DNA of 64,000 nt from JBCCMQ01 sp039026235. GTDB taxonomy: Bacteria > Pseudomonadota > Alphaproteobacteria > Rhodobacterales > Rhodobacteraceae. A program made the position numbers and the translations under genes. The DNA lies in NCBI GenBank assembly GCA_039026235.1, contig JBCCMQ010000003.1, forward strand, positions 248,001 to 312,000, written 5' to 3'. The first letter of the stretch is position 1; each line of letters opens with the position of its first letter. Below the pieces are notes generated by a model. The model had not been told where the DNA came from. It saw only the letters and a program-made list of their open reading frames with translations, and searched no databases. Positions 51,217-59,162 of this stretch are shown one piece after another.

Positions 51217-52173
51217 TCAAGCGTTTGCTGGCACGCGCAGCACCCTCGGAACTTTGAACTCGACGGTCTCTTGCGCGGTTTCCACAATTTCCATCGTGAC
51301 ATCGAAGCGTTCCATGAACGTGTTGATGACCTCTTCAATAAGGACATCGGGTGCCGACGCTCCGGCCGTGATGCCAATGGCTGTAATGCCGTCAATCGCG
51401 CGCCAGTCGATGTCTCCCGCGCGTTGGATCAGTTGCGAATAGGAACATCCGGCCCGCGCGCCCACCTCAACAAGCCGCTTGGAATTCGACGAATTGGGCG
51501 CACCGATCACCAGAAGCGCGTCGACATGCGGTGCGACCTCTTTCACCGCGTCCTGACGATTGGTCGTGGCATAACAGATGTCTTCTTTGTGGGGCCCGAC
51601 GATATCGGGAAAGCGGTCTTGCAGGGCCGCCACGACCGATGCCGTATCATCGACCGACAAGGTGGTCTGGGTAATATAGGCCAGTCGATCTTCGTTGCGC
51701 ACTTCTAGACCCGCAACATCTGCCGCCGTTTCCACCAGCAAAACTTCGCCCGGGGGCAATTGTCCCATGGTGCCAATTGTCTCGGGATGACCAGCGTGGC
51801 CAATCATCACGATCTGAAGGCCCTTGTCGGCGTGCCTTTGGGCTTCGATGTGCACTTTGCTCACCAAAGGGCAGGTTGCATCCACGAAAAGAAGCTCGCG
51901 ACGGTTCGCTTCGGCCGGCACGGCCTTTGGCACACCGTGGGCTGAAAAAACAACCGGGCGGTCGTCCGGACATTCCTCCAGCTCTTTGACAAAAATCGCG
52001 CCTTTTGCCCGCAGGCCGTCAACCACATATTTGTTGTGGACGATCTCGTGGCGCACATAGACCGGGGCGCCCCATCTCTCCAGTGCCATCTCGACGATCT
52101 TAATGGCGCGATCGACACCGGCGCAGAAGCCACGTGGCGCAGCAAGAAGAAGTTTGAGCGGCGGCTTGTCCAT
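51217..52173 (-). CDS. ispH: 4-hydroxy-3-methylbut-2-enyl diphosphate reductase
   Basis: A 318-residue iron-sulfur enzyme, last step of the non-mevalonate isoprenoid pathway, giving IPP and DMAPP. The cluster cysteines are in APRGFCAGVDRA (Cys 17), VDATCPLVSKVH and AGCSYSQLIQ. EDICYATTNRQDAV, HGVP and IGHAGHPETIGTMGQ are also typical. The ATG of MDKPPLKLLLA is preferred, with AGGGA nine bases upstream; a GTG two codons earlier is possible. ispH next to rnhA is a common alphaproteobacterial arrangement. Confidence 0.96.
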   Translation of the reverse strand: MDKPPLKLLLAAPRGFCAGVDRAIKIVEMALERWGAPVYVRHEIVHNKYVVDGLRAKGAIFVKELEECPDDRPVVFSAHGVPKAVPAEANRRELLFVDATCPLVSKVHIEAQRHADKGLQIVMIGHAGHPETIGTMGQLPPGEVLLVETAADVAGLEVRNEDRLAYITQTTLSVDDTASVVAALQDRFPDIVGPHKEDICYATTNRQDAVKEVAPHVDALLVIGAPNSSNSKRLVEVGARAGCSYSQLIQRAGDIDWRAIDGITAIGITAGASAPDVLIEEVINTFMERFDVTMEIVETAQETVEFKVPRVLRVPANA

Positions 52174-52270
52174 CGGCACAGATCCCTTGGCTAAGACCTA
52201 TGCTGTTGGCGCGCGCGCGTCCAGTCTTCTGCGCGCGCGCGGCCTTTGCTTAAAACTGATGCGTCTCGGG

Positions 52271-52852
52271 CTACTCGCCGGCTGCTTCGCGCAACCTTGG
52301 CTCTTCAACGATTTCGCGCGGTTCGCGCGGTGGACGACCGATAACGTCCTTCAATTCATCAAGTTCGATGAAGTTGTCTGCTTGACGCCGAAGTTCGTCG
52401 GCAATCATCGGGGGCTGGCTTCTAATCGTTGAAACCACCGAAACCCGCACGCCCTGGCGCTGAAGGCTTTCGATCAGCGGCTTGAAGTCGCCATCGCCGG
52501 AAAAGAGAACAATGTGGTCGATGCGCGGTGCAAGTTCCATGGCGTCCACCGTCAATTCGATGTCCATGTTTCCTTTCACCTTACGTCGACCCTGGCTATC
52601 GATGTATTCCTTGGCCGGTTTGGTGACCATGGTGAAGCCATTGTAGTTCAGCCAATCGACCAGGGGCCGGATCGGCGAATATTCATCATTCTCCAACAGG
52701 GCTGTGTAGTAGAATGCGCGCAGAAGTTTGCCACGACGCATGAACTCTTGACGCAAGAGCTTGTAATCGATGTCGAACCCCAGTGCCTTCGCGGCAGCAT
52801 ATAGGTTCGATCCATCGATAAAGAGCGCAAGCCGCTCATCTCTGTAGAACAT
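52271..52852 (-). CDS. NYN domain protein, LabA/DUF88 family
   Basis: A 193-residue protein of the PIN-like NYN family of putative RNases. Conserved acids are in LALFIDGSNLYAAAKALG (Asp 13), VKGNMDIELTVDAMEL (Asp 97) and HIVLFSGDGDFKPLIESL (Asp 119 and Asp 121). KVKGNMD and SGDGDF are family hallmarks. The last 35 residues are charged and probably disordered. The gene is monocistronic and divergent from rpoZ. Its ribosome binding site AAGGAA forms one arm of a perfect hairpin (52861-52875), which suggests translational control. Confidence 0.9.
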   Translation of the reverse strand: MFYRDERLALFIDGSNLYAAAKALGFDIDYKLLRQEFMRRGKLLRAFYYTALLENDEYSPIRPLVDWLNYNGFTMVTKPAKEYIDSQGRRKVKGNMDIELTVDAMELAPRIDHIVLFSGDGDFKPLIESLQRQGVRVSVVSTIRSQPPMIADELRRQADNFIELDELKDVIGRPPREPREIVEEPRLREAAGE

Positions 52853-52860
52853 TAAAGTTA

Positions 52861-52875
52861 TTCCTTTCCAAGGAA
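52861..52875 (-). promoter_or_regulatory. Hairpin covering the ribosome binding site of the NYN gene
   Basis: On the minus strand TTCCTT-GGA-AAGGAA is a perfect six-base inverted repeat with a three-base loop. The second arm, AAGGAA, is the Shine-Dalgarno sequence, eight bases before the ATG. Pairing would hide it from the ribosome. Confidence 0.55.
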
Positions 52876-53013
52876 ATGCCGGGAATGTGAGTGAGTGGTT
52901 CAGTATTTTGTCCGCGGCACTTCAGCGCCGAAATTAATTCAAATGTGAAATGTCGCAACCCTGACATCATAACGAAAGTGGCAGAAAACGTCGATATAGC
53001 CCCGCTTTACGTA

Positions 53014-53028
53014 ACGTCAGTATGACGT
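53014..53028. repeat. Palindrome ACGTCA-GTA-TGACGT
   Basis: A perfect six-base inverted repeat around a three-base spacer in the divergent region. Its size suits a dimeric regulator. It lies 114 bases upstream of the candidate rpoZ promoter. No second copy was noticed in the window. Confidence 0.5.
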
Positions 53029-53141
53029 GACCTATTCGGAAAATCTGTGCGCGCGCAGCAAGCGGACAACCGCCTGCAAGCATCCGACGGCCCGCCGGTT
53101 TCGGCGAACGTCAATGCCCGCCGGTCGGCACAATGAAAAGC

Positions 53142-53170
53142 TTGTCAAGTATTTCTTTGCATCTTATGTA
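53142..53170 (+). promoter_or_regulatory. Candidate sigma-70 promoter of rpoZ-rsh
   Basis: TTGTCA (five of six consensus bases) and TATGTA are 17 bases apart and end about 36 bases before the rpoZ start codon. This is the best-placed promoter-like element ahead of the operon. Confidence 0.55.
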
Positions 53171-53206
53171 CGTAGCTCAGATTCCCCGCACCCACAGGAG
53201 ATGCAG

Positions 53207-53560
53207 ATGGCCCGCGTGACCGTCGAAGATTGCGTTGATAAGGTTCCGAACCGGTTCGAGCTTGTGATGCTGGCCGCGCACCGTGCACGTGAGGTTTCAG
53301 CTGGTGCACCGCTTACCGTTGATCGTGACAACGACAAGAACCCTGTCGTTTCGTTGCGCGAAATCGCCGAGGAAACCCAATCGGCGGATGAGCTGCGCGA
53401 GCGCATGATCGAAAGCAACCAAACGCAAATTGAAGTCGATGAGCCAGAAGAAGATGCTATGGCGCTTCTCATGGGCGCCGAACAGGACAAGCCCGTAGAT
53501 GACGGCATGTCAGAGGAACGGCTTCTGCGCGAACTTATGGAGGCACAAGGGCGGGAGTAA
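53207..53560 (+). CDS. rpoZ: DNA-directed RNA polymerase omega subunit
   Basis: A 117-residue subunit that helps assemble beta-prime into RNA polymerase. It begins MARVTVEDCVDKVPNRFELVM and continues AAHRAREVSAGAPLTVDRDN, both standard. The acidic C-terminal half is typical of alphaproteobacterial omega. AGGAG lies six bases before this ATG; an ATG two codons earlier is less well placed. rpoZ is followed after 33 bases by the RelA/SpoT gene, a widely kept pairing that links the ppGpp-binding subunit with ppGpp metabolism. Confidence 0.96.
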   Translation: MARVTVEDCVDKVPNRFELVMLAAHRAREVSAGAPLTVDRDNDKNPVVSLREIAEETQSADELRERMIESNQTQIEVDEPEEDAMALLMGAEQDKPVDDGMSEERLLRELMEAQGRE

Positions 53561-53593
53561 GCAAACCCGCGCCCTTGTATCCGGGCGGGCCGC

Positions 53594-55756
53594 ATGATCG
53601 ACGCAGACGACCTGATCGAACTGGTCCGCACCTACAACCCAAAGACCAACGTTTCCCTGATCGGTGGGGCCTATTCTTACGCACGCGAGATGCATAAGGG
53701 CCAGCTGCGCCATTCGGGTGAAGAGTATTTCACGCACCCAGTGGCGGTCGCGGCGCTTTTGACCGAACAACGGCTTGACGACGCCACGATCGTCACGGCG
53801 TTGCTGCACGATACGATCGAGGACACAAAGTCGACCTACCGGGATGTCGAGCAAAGGTTCGGTGGCGAGATTGCCGAACTTGTGGACGGTGTCACCAAGC
53901 TTACGAACCTTCAGCTAAGTTCGACCGAAACCAAGCAGGCCGAGAACTTCCGCAAGCTGTTCATGGCCATGTCCAAGGATCTGCGGGTAATCCTGGTCAA
54001 GCTCGCCGACCGTTTGCACAACATGCGCACGATCCGTTCACTGGCGCCGGAAAAGCAGGGTTCCAAAGCGCGCGAAACGATGGAGATCTTTGCCCCGCTC
54101 GCCGGTCGCATGGGCATGCAATCCATGCGCGAAGAACTCGAAGATCTGGCCTTCAGGGTGCTCAACCCCGACGGGCGTGCCTCGATCATTCGCCGCTTTC
54201 TGACCCTTCAGCGCGAAACCGGCGATGTGATGCACCGCATCACTGGGGACATCCGCAACGAACTGGAGAAATCCAGCATTGGTGCCGAGGTTTTTGGCCG
54301 CGCCAAGAAACCCTATTCAATCTGGCGCAAAATGCAGGAAAAGAAGCAGGGCTTTTCACGCCTGTCCGATATCTACGGATTTCGGGTTATTACGACGAAT
54401 GATGCGGATTGCTACCGGGTTCTTGGGTCCATACACCAAAGGTGGCGCGCTGTGCCCGGGCGCTTCAAGGACTACATCAGTCAGCCCAAGTCAAACGGCT
54501 ATCGTTCGATCCACACGACGGTATCGGGGCGCGACGGACGGAGGGTCGAAGTACAAATCAGAACGCAGGAAATGCACGAAGTGGCCGAGGCGGGCGTTGC
54601 GGCGCACTGGGCCTACCGTGATGGCCAACGATCCGAGAACCGCTTTGCCGTGGATCCGGCCAAATGGATCGCCTCGCTGACCGAACGTTTCGATGGCGCA
54701 GATGATCACGACGAATTTCTGGAAAATGTCAAACTCGAGATGTACTCCGATCAGGTGTTCTGTTTCACCCCGAAGGGCGAGGTTGTGCAGTTGCCGCGCG
54801 GGGCGACACCGCTGGATTTCGCCTTTGCGATCCACACGCGCATCGGCGACAGCTGCGTTGGTGCCAAGGTCGACGGCCTGCGTGTGCCCCTATGGACTCG
54901 CCTTAAGAACGGTCAGTCCGTCGATATCATCACGGCCGAGGGTCAGCGCCCCCAGGCGACCTGGATCGACATTGCGGTTACTGGCCGCGCCAAATCTGCG
55001 ATCCGCAGGTCGCTTCGCGAAGAAGATCGCGAACGCTTTGTAAAACTTGGTCGCGAACTGGCCCGCGTCGCCTTCGAGCACATGGGTAAAAAGGCAACGG
55101 ACAAGGCGCTGTCGACCGCGGCCAGCAAGCTAGGACTGAAAAGCGCCAACGAGGTGCTTGAACGTCTTGGCAGTGCCGAGTTGCTTGCGCGCGACGTTGT
55201 TCGGGCCCTTTATCCAGAACTGGTTGCCAAGAATCCGGCCGAGGAAATCGACGTGGGCCGTGCCGTGATCGGCCTGGATGATGATCAGACATTTCAGCGC
55301 GCCAAGTGTTGTCAGCCCGTTCCGGGCGAACGGATTGTCGGGATCACTTATCGGGGCAGAGGGGTCGTGATCCACGCCATAGACTGCCCCGCCTTGGCCG
55401 ATCTCGAAGATCAGCCCGAACGCTGGGTGGATCTTCATTGGAGCTCTGGGCGCCACCCGTCCATCAACACCGTGACCTTCGAAATCACGATTAGTAATGA
55501 TGCAGGTGTTCTCGGGCGTATCTGCACGCTCGTCGGTGAACAGAAAGCCAATATATCGGACTTGAGATTTCTGGACCGGAAACCAGATTTTTACCGGCTG
55601 CTGTTGGATGTGGATCTGCGGGACGCGGAACACCTACACGCGGTTACGACTGCGCTTGAGGCGGAAGGGGATGTCGCGGCGATCGCCCGCAATCGTGATC
55701 TAACGCGTGGCCCGGAAAGTAAAACGAGTAAGGAAAAGGTGTCCCATAGTATTTAA
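53594..55756 (+). CDS. Bifunctional (p)ppGpp synthetase/hydrolase, RelA/SpoT homologue
   Basis: A 720-residue stringent-response enzyme. The hydrolase HD domain has HDTIED (72-77), so hydrolysis should be active. The synthetase domain follows (about 235-350, with RFKDYISQPKSNGYRSIHTT). A TGS domain begins near 385 (VFCFTPKGEVVQLPRGATPLDFAFAI), then helical and zinc-finger-like parts (RAKCCQPVPGERIVG) and a C-terminal ACT domain (about 640-705). The synthetase loop reads RxKxxxSIxxKM-like (AKKPYSIWRKMQEK), suiting a bifunctional enzyme. The 3' end overlaps the DUF2062 frame. Confidence 0.96.
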   Translation: MIDADDLIELVRTYNPKTNVSLIGGAYSYAREMHKGQLRHSGEEYFTHPVAVAALLTEQRLDDATIVTALLHDTIEDTKSTYRDVEQRFGGEIAELVDGVTKLTNLQLSSTETKQAENFRKLFMAMSKDLRVILVKLADRLHNMRTIRSLAPEKQGSKARETMEIFAPLAGRMGMQSMREELEDLAFRVLNPDGRASIIRRFLTLQRETGDVMHRITGDIRNELEKSSIGAEVFGRAKKPYSIWRKMQEKKQGFSRLSDIYGFRVITTNDADCYRVLGSIHQRWRAVPGRFKDYISQPKSNGYRSIHTTVSGRDGRRVEVQIRTQEMHEVAEAGVAAHWAYRDGQRSENRFAVDPAKWIASLTERFDGADDHDEFLENVKLEMYSDQVFCFTPKGEVVQLPRGATPLDFAFAIHTRIGDSCVGAKVDGLRVPLWTRLKNGQSVDIITAEGQRPQATWIDIAVTGRAKSAIRRSLREEDRERFVKLGRELARVAFEHMGKKATDKALSTAASKLGLKSANEVLERLGSAELLARDVVRALYPELVAKNPAEEIDVGRAVIGLDDDQTFQRAKCCQPVPGERIVGITYRGRGVVIHAIDCPALADLEDQPERWVDLHWSSGRHPSINTVTFEITISNDAGVLGRICTLVGEQKANISDLRFLDRKPDFYRLLLDVDLRDAEHLHAVTTALEAEGDVAAIARNRDLTRGPESKTSKEKVSHSI

Positions 55757-56387
55757 GAGGCGAAACAAGCGGACTTGGTTCCGCGTGGTGGCAGAGACGC
55801 TCTACCCGCGTGGCGGGTGGGGGCGTGCCTCTACCTATGTGATGTACCGACTGCGGCGCCTGCCGGATCCGCCGCACCGCATCGCGCGCGGCATCTTTGC
55901 CGGTGTCTTCGTCACGTTTACGCCGCTTTACGGGCTGCACTTCCTGATCGCCGCGCTGATCGCCAAGATGATGCGCGGCAACATCATCGCGTCGCTTCTT
56001 GCGACGTTCTTCGGCAACCCGCTGACTTATGTGCCAATTGCGATCGTGTCACTGCAGACCGGGCATTTTTTGCTGGGGACAGATCCAGATCCGGGCATGG
56101 AGCGCAGCCTTGGCTCGAATTTCTCGGACGCGTGGCGGGACCTGATCAACAACTTCAAGGCAATGTTCACGGACGAGACCGCGGATTGGAGCAATCTCGC
56201 CGAATTTTACCACACGGTATTCTTTCCCTGGACGGTGGGCGGTATCATTCCTGGCCTGATCGCCGGCACCATTGCCTATTATCTGTCATTGCCATTGATA
56301 TCGGCCTATCAGAAACGGCGGGCGAAACGGTTGCGCAAGAAAGCCAAGAAAGCATCGAGGCTGGCAGGTCACGCCGAGACGCCGTAG
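55707..56387 (+). CDS. DUF2062 family membrane protein
   Basis: A protein of up to 226 residues. The DUF2062 core is GIFAGVFVTFTPLYGLHFLIAA (membrane), IIASLLATFFGNPLTYVPIAI and, near the C-terminus, FFPWTVGGIIPGLIAGTIAYYLSL. Function is unknown; related domains occur in some glycosyltransferase-linked membrane proteins. The only canonical in-frame start is a GTG overlapping the synthetase gene by 50 bases, without a ribosome site. An ATA at 55746, with AAGG six bases upstream, gives the N-terminus (VFKRRNKR) I would expect from relatives. The true start is open. Confidence 0.85.
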   Translation: MARKVKRVRKRCPIVFKRRNKRTWFRVVAETLYPRGGWGRASTYVMYRLRRLPDPPHRIARGIFAGVFVTFTPLYGLHFLIAALIAKMMRGNIIASLLATFFGNPLTYVPIAIVSLQTGHFLLGTDPDPGMERSLGSNFSDAWRDLINNFKAMFTDETADWSNLAEFYHTVFFPWTVGGIIPGLIAGTIAYYLSLPLISAYQKRRAKRLRKKAKKASRLAGHAETP

Positions 56388-56414
56388 TCTGCCGTCAGCA
56401 TCGGGAGATTTTCA

Positions 56415-57173
56415 ATGACATACGCACATCTACGTCTTGGCGTGAACATCGATCACGTGGCCACCGTGCGAAATGCCCGCGGGGGAGCCTATCCGGACCC
56501 GATCAGGGCCGCAAAGCTGGCTGAGGTATCGGGCGCGGACGGCATCACCGCGCACCTGCGTGAGGACCGCCGCCATATCTCCGATGAAGATATCGAAAGG
56601 CTGATGGACGCCCTGTCGCTGCCGCTTAACTTCGAGATGGCGGCGACGGAAGAGATGCAGCAGATTGCCCTGCGCCACCGGCCGCACGCGGTCTGCTTGG
56701 TGCCTGAAAAGCGTGAGGAGAAGACGACCGAAGGCGGGCTTGAGGTTGCGCGCGAAGAAAATCGGCTGGCGCATTTCATCGCACCCTTGCGTGATGTGGG
56801 ATGCCGCGTCTCAATCTTCATCGCCGCCGATCGCCGTCAGATCGAGGCGGCACACCGGATTGGGGCAGAGGTCGTAGAATTACACACCGGCTCCTATTGT
56901 GATGCGCATAGCGAAGGCCATTTCGATGTGCGCGACGCTGAGTTGCGAAAGCTAACTGAGATGGCCGCGCTTGCCCATGATCTCGGGCTTGAAGTGCATG
57001 CCGGCCACGGTCTGACGTTTGACACTGTCTCACCTGTTGCGGCGCTACCCGAAGTCGTCGAACTCAACATCGGTCATTTTCTGATTGGTGAGGCGATTTT
57101 TCTTGGGCTAGGGCCTGCGATCCAGAAGATGCGCGCACTTATGGACACGGCCCGGGGCGCCGATGTTGCATGA
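56415..57173 (+). CDS. pdxJ: Pyridoxine 5'-phosphate synthase
   Basis: A 252-residue TIM-barrel enzyme that makes pyridoxine phosphate from 1-deoxyxylulose phosphate and aminoacetone phosphate, the last ring-forming step of vitamin B6 synthesis. Typical segments: LGVNIDHVATVRNARGG, DGITAHLREDRRHI (His and Arg), CLVPEKREEKTTEGG, VELHTGSYCDA and EVHAGHGLTFD. A GGGAG stretch precedes the ATG. In many proteobacteria pdxJ is followed directly by acpS; here a lipoprotein gene on the opposite strand lies between them. Confidence 0.97.
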   Translation: MTYAHLRLGVNIDHVATVRNARGGAYPDPIRAAKLAEVSGADGITAHLREDRRHISDEDIERLMDALSLPLNFEMAATEEMQQIALRHRPHAVCLVPEKREEKTTEGGLEVAREENRLAHFIAPLRDVGCRVSIFIAADRRQIEAAHRIGAEVVELHTGSYCDAHSEGHFDVRDAELRKLTEMAALAHDLGLEVHAGHGLTFDTVSPVAALPEVVELNIGHFLIGEAIFLGLGPAIQKMRALMDTARGADVA

Positions 57174-57201
57174 TCTGGCGCGACAGGCGGTTGCCTTGCG
57201 G

Positions 57202-57774
57202 CTAGGTGCTTTCGCCAGCCACAGACGCGCCTGACATGGTGTGTTCGCCATGGCCAAATCGGTCATTGCAGGGCTTTTTGCCGCCAGAGACATCGAATGG
57301 GACGCAGTCCGGCGCAGCGGGAACGCCCTTGACGCCCCTTGGTGTCGTTGGGACTGCGGGCGCGGCCGATGGACAGGGTCCGTGGAGCGTCTGGGTCCGC
57401 GCAGGAAACGGATTGAGATGTCGGTTCTCGTGAAAAGGGCCGGCGGGCACCACGGCGCGACAACTTTCATCTATGCTCGCACGTACCGAAGACGCGACGC
57501 CGTACTGGAAAGTCACAATGACGAAAGGCGCGCCGGACTGCTCGACATTGCGGTAGATGTATTCGGTCTGACCGCCCTGGCGTGCTTTGGCGACAGGCGG
57601 ACCCCACCGCAGGCGGAAATCCCCTTCGGTGGTCTTGCCCGGCACCACGCTGTTGCGCATTGCAAGCCGTGCGTCCGCGCTTTCGGCCACAAGTGTGTTT
57701 TCGGCCAAGCCGCCGCACCCGGACAGCGCTCCTGCGACGCAAAAAAGCGCCGCGGCGATCGAATGATGTCCCAT
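57202..57774 (-). CDS. Putative lipoprotein with SmpA/OmlA-like segment
   Basis: A 190-residue protein. The N-terminus MGHHSIAAALFCVAGALSGC ends in a lipobox (LSGC), so it should be lipidated and held in the outer or inner membrane. The part GKTTEGDFRLRWGPPVAKAR with TEYIYRN resembles the SmpA/OmlA (BamE-like) fold. After about residue 110 the sequence is Pro/Gly-rich and unlike known domains. Start at this Met gives the signal sequence; earlier in-frame codons add a charged stretch. It sits alone on the minus strand between pdxJ and acpS. Confidence 0.68.
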   Translation of the reverse strand: MGHHSIAAALFCVAGALSGCGGLAENTLVAESADARLAMRNSVVPGKTTEGDFRLRWGPPVAKARQGGQTEYIYRNVEQSGAPFVIVTFQYGVASSVRASIDESCRAVVPAGPFHENRHLNPFPARTQTLHGPCPSAAPAVPTTPRGVKGVPAAPDCVPFDVSGGKKPCNDRFGHGEHTMSGASVAGEST

Positions 57775-57902
57775 CCCCAAGACTTCCCCGTTTCTAACCC
57801 CCCACCGATCATAGAGCGTTCGCTTGATCAAAGTGTTAACGGCGCCGTGCTTGAGAAGCTGGCGAGCCTGTGGCCGGTTTCCGCAGGGCCAAAGGGGGCC
57901 GG

Positions 57903-58358
57903 ATGATACTGGGAATCGGCACAGATATGGCCAACATCGACCGGATTGCAGGCACGCTTGAACGTTTCGGCGACCGGTTTCGAAACCGCGTGTTCACCGT
58001 GACCGAACAGGCCAAGGCGGAACGGCGCGCGGACACGCCCGGCACCTATGCCAAGCGTTGGGCCGCGAAAGAAGCCTGTTCAAAAGCGCTCGGCACCGGT
58101 TTGCGGATGGGCATCGCCTGGAAGGACATGTCGGTGCGCAATCTGCGGTCCGGTCAACCGGTTATGGAACTGACCGGCTGGGCCAAGAAACGTCTGGACG
58201 ATCTGACGCCAGCCGGCCATGCAGCCGTCGTTCATGTCAGCCTGACGGATGATCATCCATGGGCCCATGCCTTTGTTGTGATCGAAGCCCTGCCCGCCGG
58301 AACGCCGTCAGTGCTTGACACCGCTTTCAGCGCAACTCAAGACGGGCCGAAGAGCTAG
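57903..58358 (+). CDS. acpS: Holo-[acyl-carrier-protein] synthase
   Basis: A 151-residue transferase that attaches 4'-phosphopantetheine from CoA to acyl carrier protein. It begins MILGIGTDMANIDRIAGTLE, with the metal Asp 8, and has YAKRWAAKEACSKALGTG with the second metal-binding acid, Glu. It is slightly longer than usual at the C-terminus. A run of G residues lies four bases before the ATG. It starts the acpS-lepB-rnc-era run, linking fatty acid, secretion and RNA-processing functions as in many alphaproteobacteria. Confidence 0.96.
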   Translation: MILGIGTDMANIDRIAGTLERFGDRFRNRVFTVTEQAKAERRADTPGTYAKRWAAKEACSKALGTGLRMGIAWKDMSVRNLRSGQPVMELTGWAKKRLDDLTPAGHAAVVHVSLTDDHPWAHAFVVIEALPAGTPSVLDTAFSATQDGPKS

Positions 58359-58376
58359 AGGCAGGATACGTCAGCA

Positions 58377-59162
58377 ATGGCAGAGAAAGTCGAAAAAAGC
58401 GGCGGCTTCGTAGAGACGGTTAAGACAATCGTCTATGCGCTCTTGATCGCTGGCGTGTTTCGGACGCTTTTCTTCCAGCCTTTCTGGATTCCGTCCGGCA
58501 GCATGAAAGACACGCTGCTGATTGGCGACTTTCTTTTCGTCAACAAGATGGCCTACGGCTATTCGCAGTTCTCGTGCCCCTTCGCCATGTGTCCGATACG
58601 TGGCCGTGTTTTTGGGTCCGATCCAGAGCGGGGCGATGTGGTGGTCTTCCGCCACCCGGTGACCGGGACCGATTTCATCAAGCGTGTCGTGGGTCTTCCC
58701 GGGGACCGCATTCAGATGTCGAACGGGGTGCTGTCGATCAACGGCGAATTTGCCGTTCAGACCGCCGACGGACAATTCGAGGAAATCTTCGAAAGGCAGG
58801 GCCCTCTTGGTAATCTGCCGCAATGTGAAAATGGCGCAGTGGGCCAGGGCGGTGTCTGCAGCAAGTCGCGTTTTGTCGAGACGTTTCCGGACGGGCATCG
58901 CCACAAGATCCTGAACGTGCGCAGCTCATTCGCCGACAACACGCCGGTTTATACGGTGCCCGAGGGGCACTTCTTTGCCATGGGGGACAACCGGGACAAT
59001 TCGACCGACAGCCGCGTTGCCCGGCCGGCCGGCGGTGTGGGGTTCGTTCCCACAGAGAACCTGATCGGACGTGCTGACCGTATCATGTTTTCATCGGCGG
59101 GCCGATCGATGCTTTTCTTCTGGACCTGGCGGGCCGATCGTTTCTTCAAGGCGATTGAGTGA
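58377..59162 (+). CDS. lepB: Signal peptidase I
   Basis: A 261-residue membrane-bound protease that cleaves Sec and Tat signal peptides on the periplasmic side. One N-terminal membrane segment (about 15-37) precedes the catalytic Ser 42 in IPSGSMKDTLLIGDF and the general-base Lys 102 in DFIKRVVGLPGD. The conserved GDNRDNSTDSR follows near 205. A Cys-containing insert between the catalytic residues (SQFSCPFAMCPI) is also present. It ends in a GTGA overlap with rnc. Confidence 0.96.
   Translation: MAEKVEKSGGFVETVKTIVYALLIAGVFRTLFFQPFWIPSGSMKDTLLIGDFLFVNKMAYGYSQFSCPFAMCPIRGRVFGSDPERGDVVVFRHPVTGTDFIKRVVGLPGDRIQMSNGVLSINGEFAVQTADGQFEEIFERQGPLGNLPQCENGAVGQGGVCSKSRFVETFPDGHRHKILNVRSSFADNTPVYTVPEGHFFAMGDNRDNSTDSRVARPAGGVGFVPTENLIGRADRIMFSSAGRSMLFFWTWRADRFFKAIE

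Larger units (their letters stand above)
52853..53206. other. Intergenic region between the NYN gene and rpoZ
   Basis: A 354-base divergent region. It holds, from left to right, a hairpin over the NYN ribosome site (52861-52875), an A/T-rich stretch near 52930 likely to carry the NYN promoter, a perfect palindrome ACGTCA-GTA-TGACGT (53014-53028), and a sigma-70-like promoter for rpoZ (53142-53170). No gene of its own is supported. Confidence 0.6.

Noticed and set aside
57241..57906. Plus-strand frame opposite the lipoprotein gene, leading into acpS
   Set aside because: The minus-strand frame has a lipobox and an SmpA-like segment; the plus-strand translation has no recognisable features.
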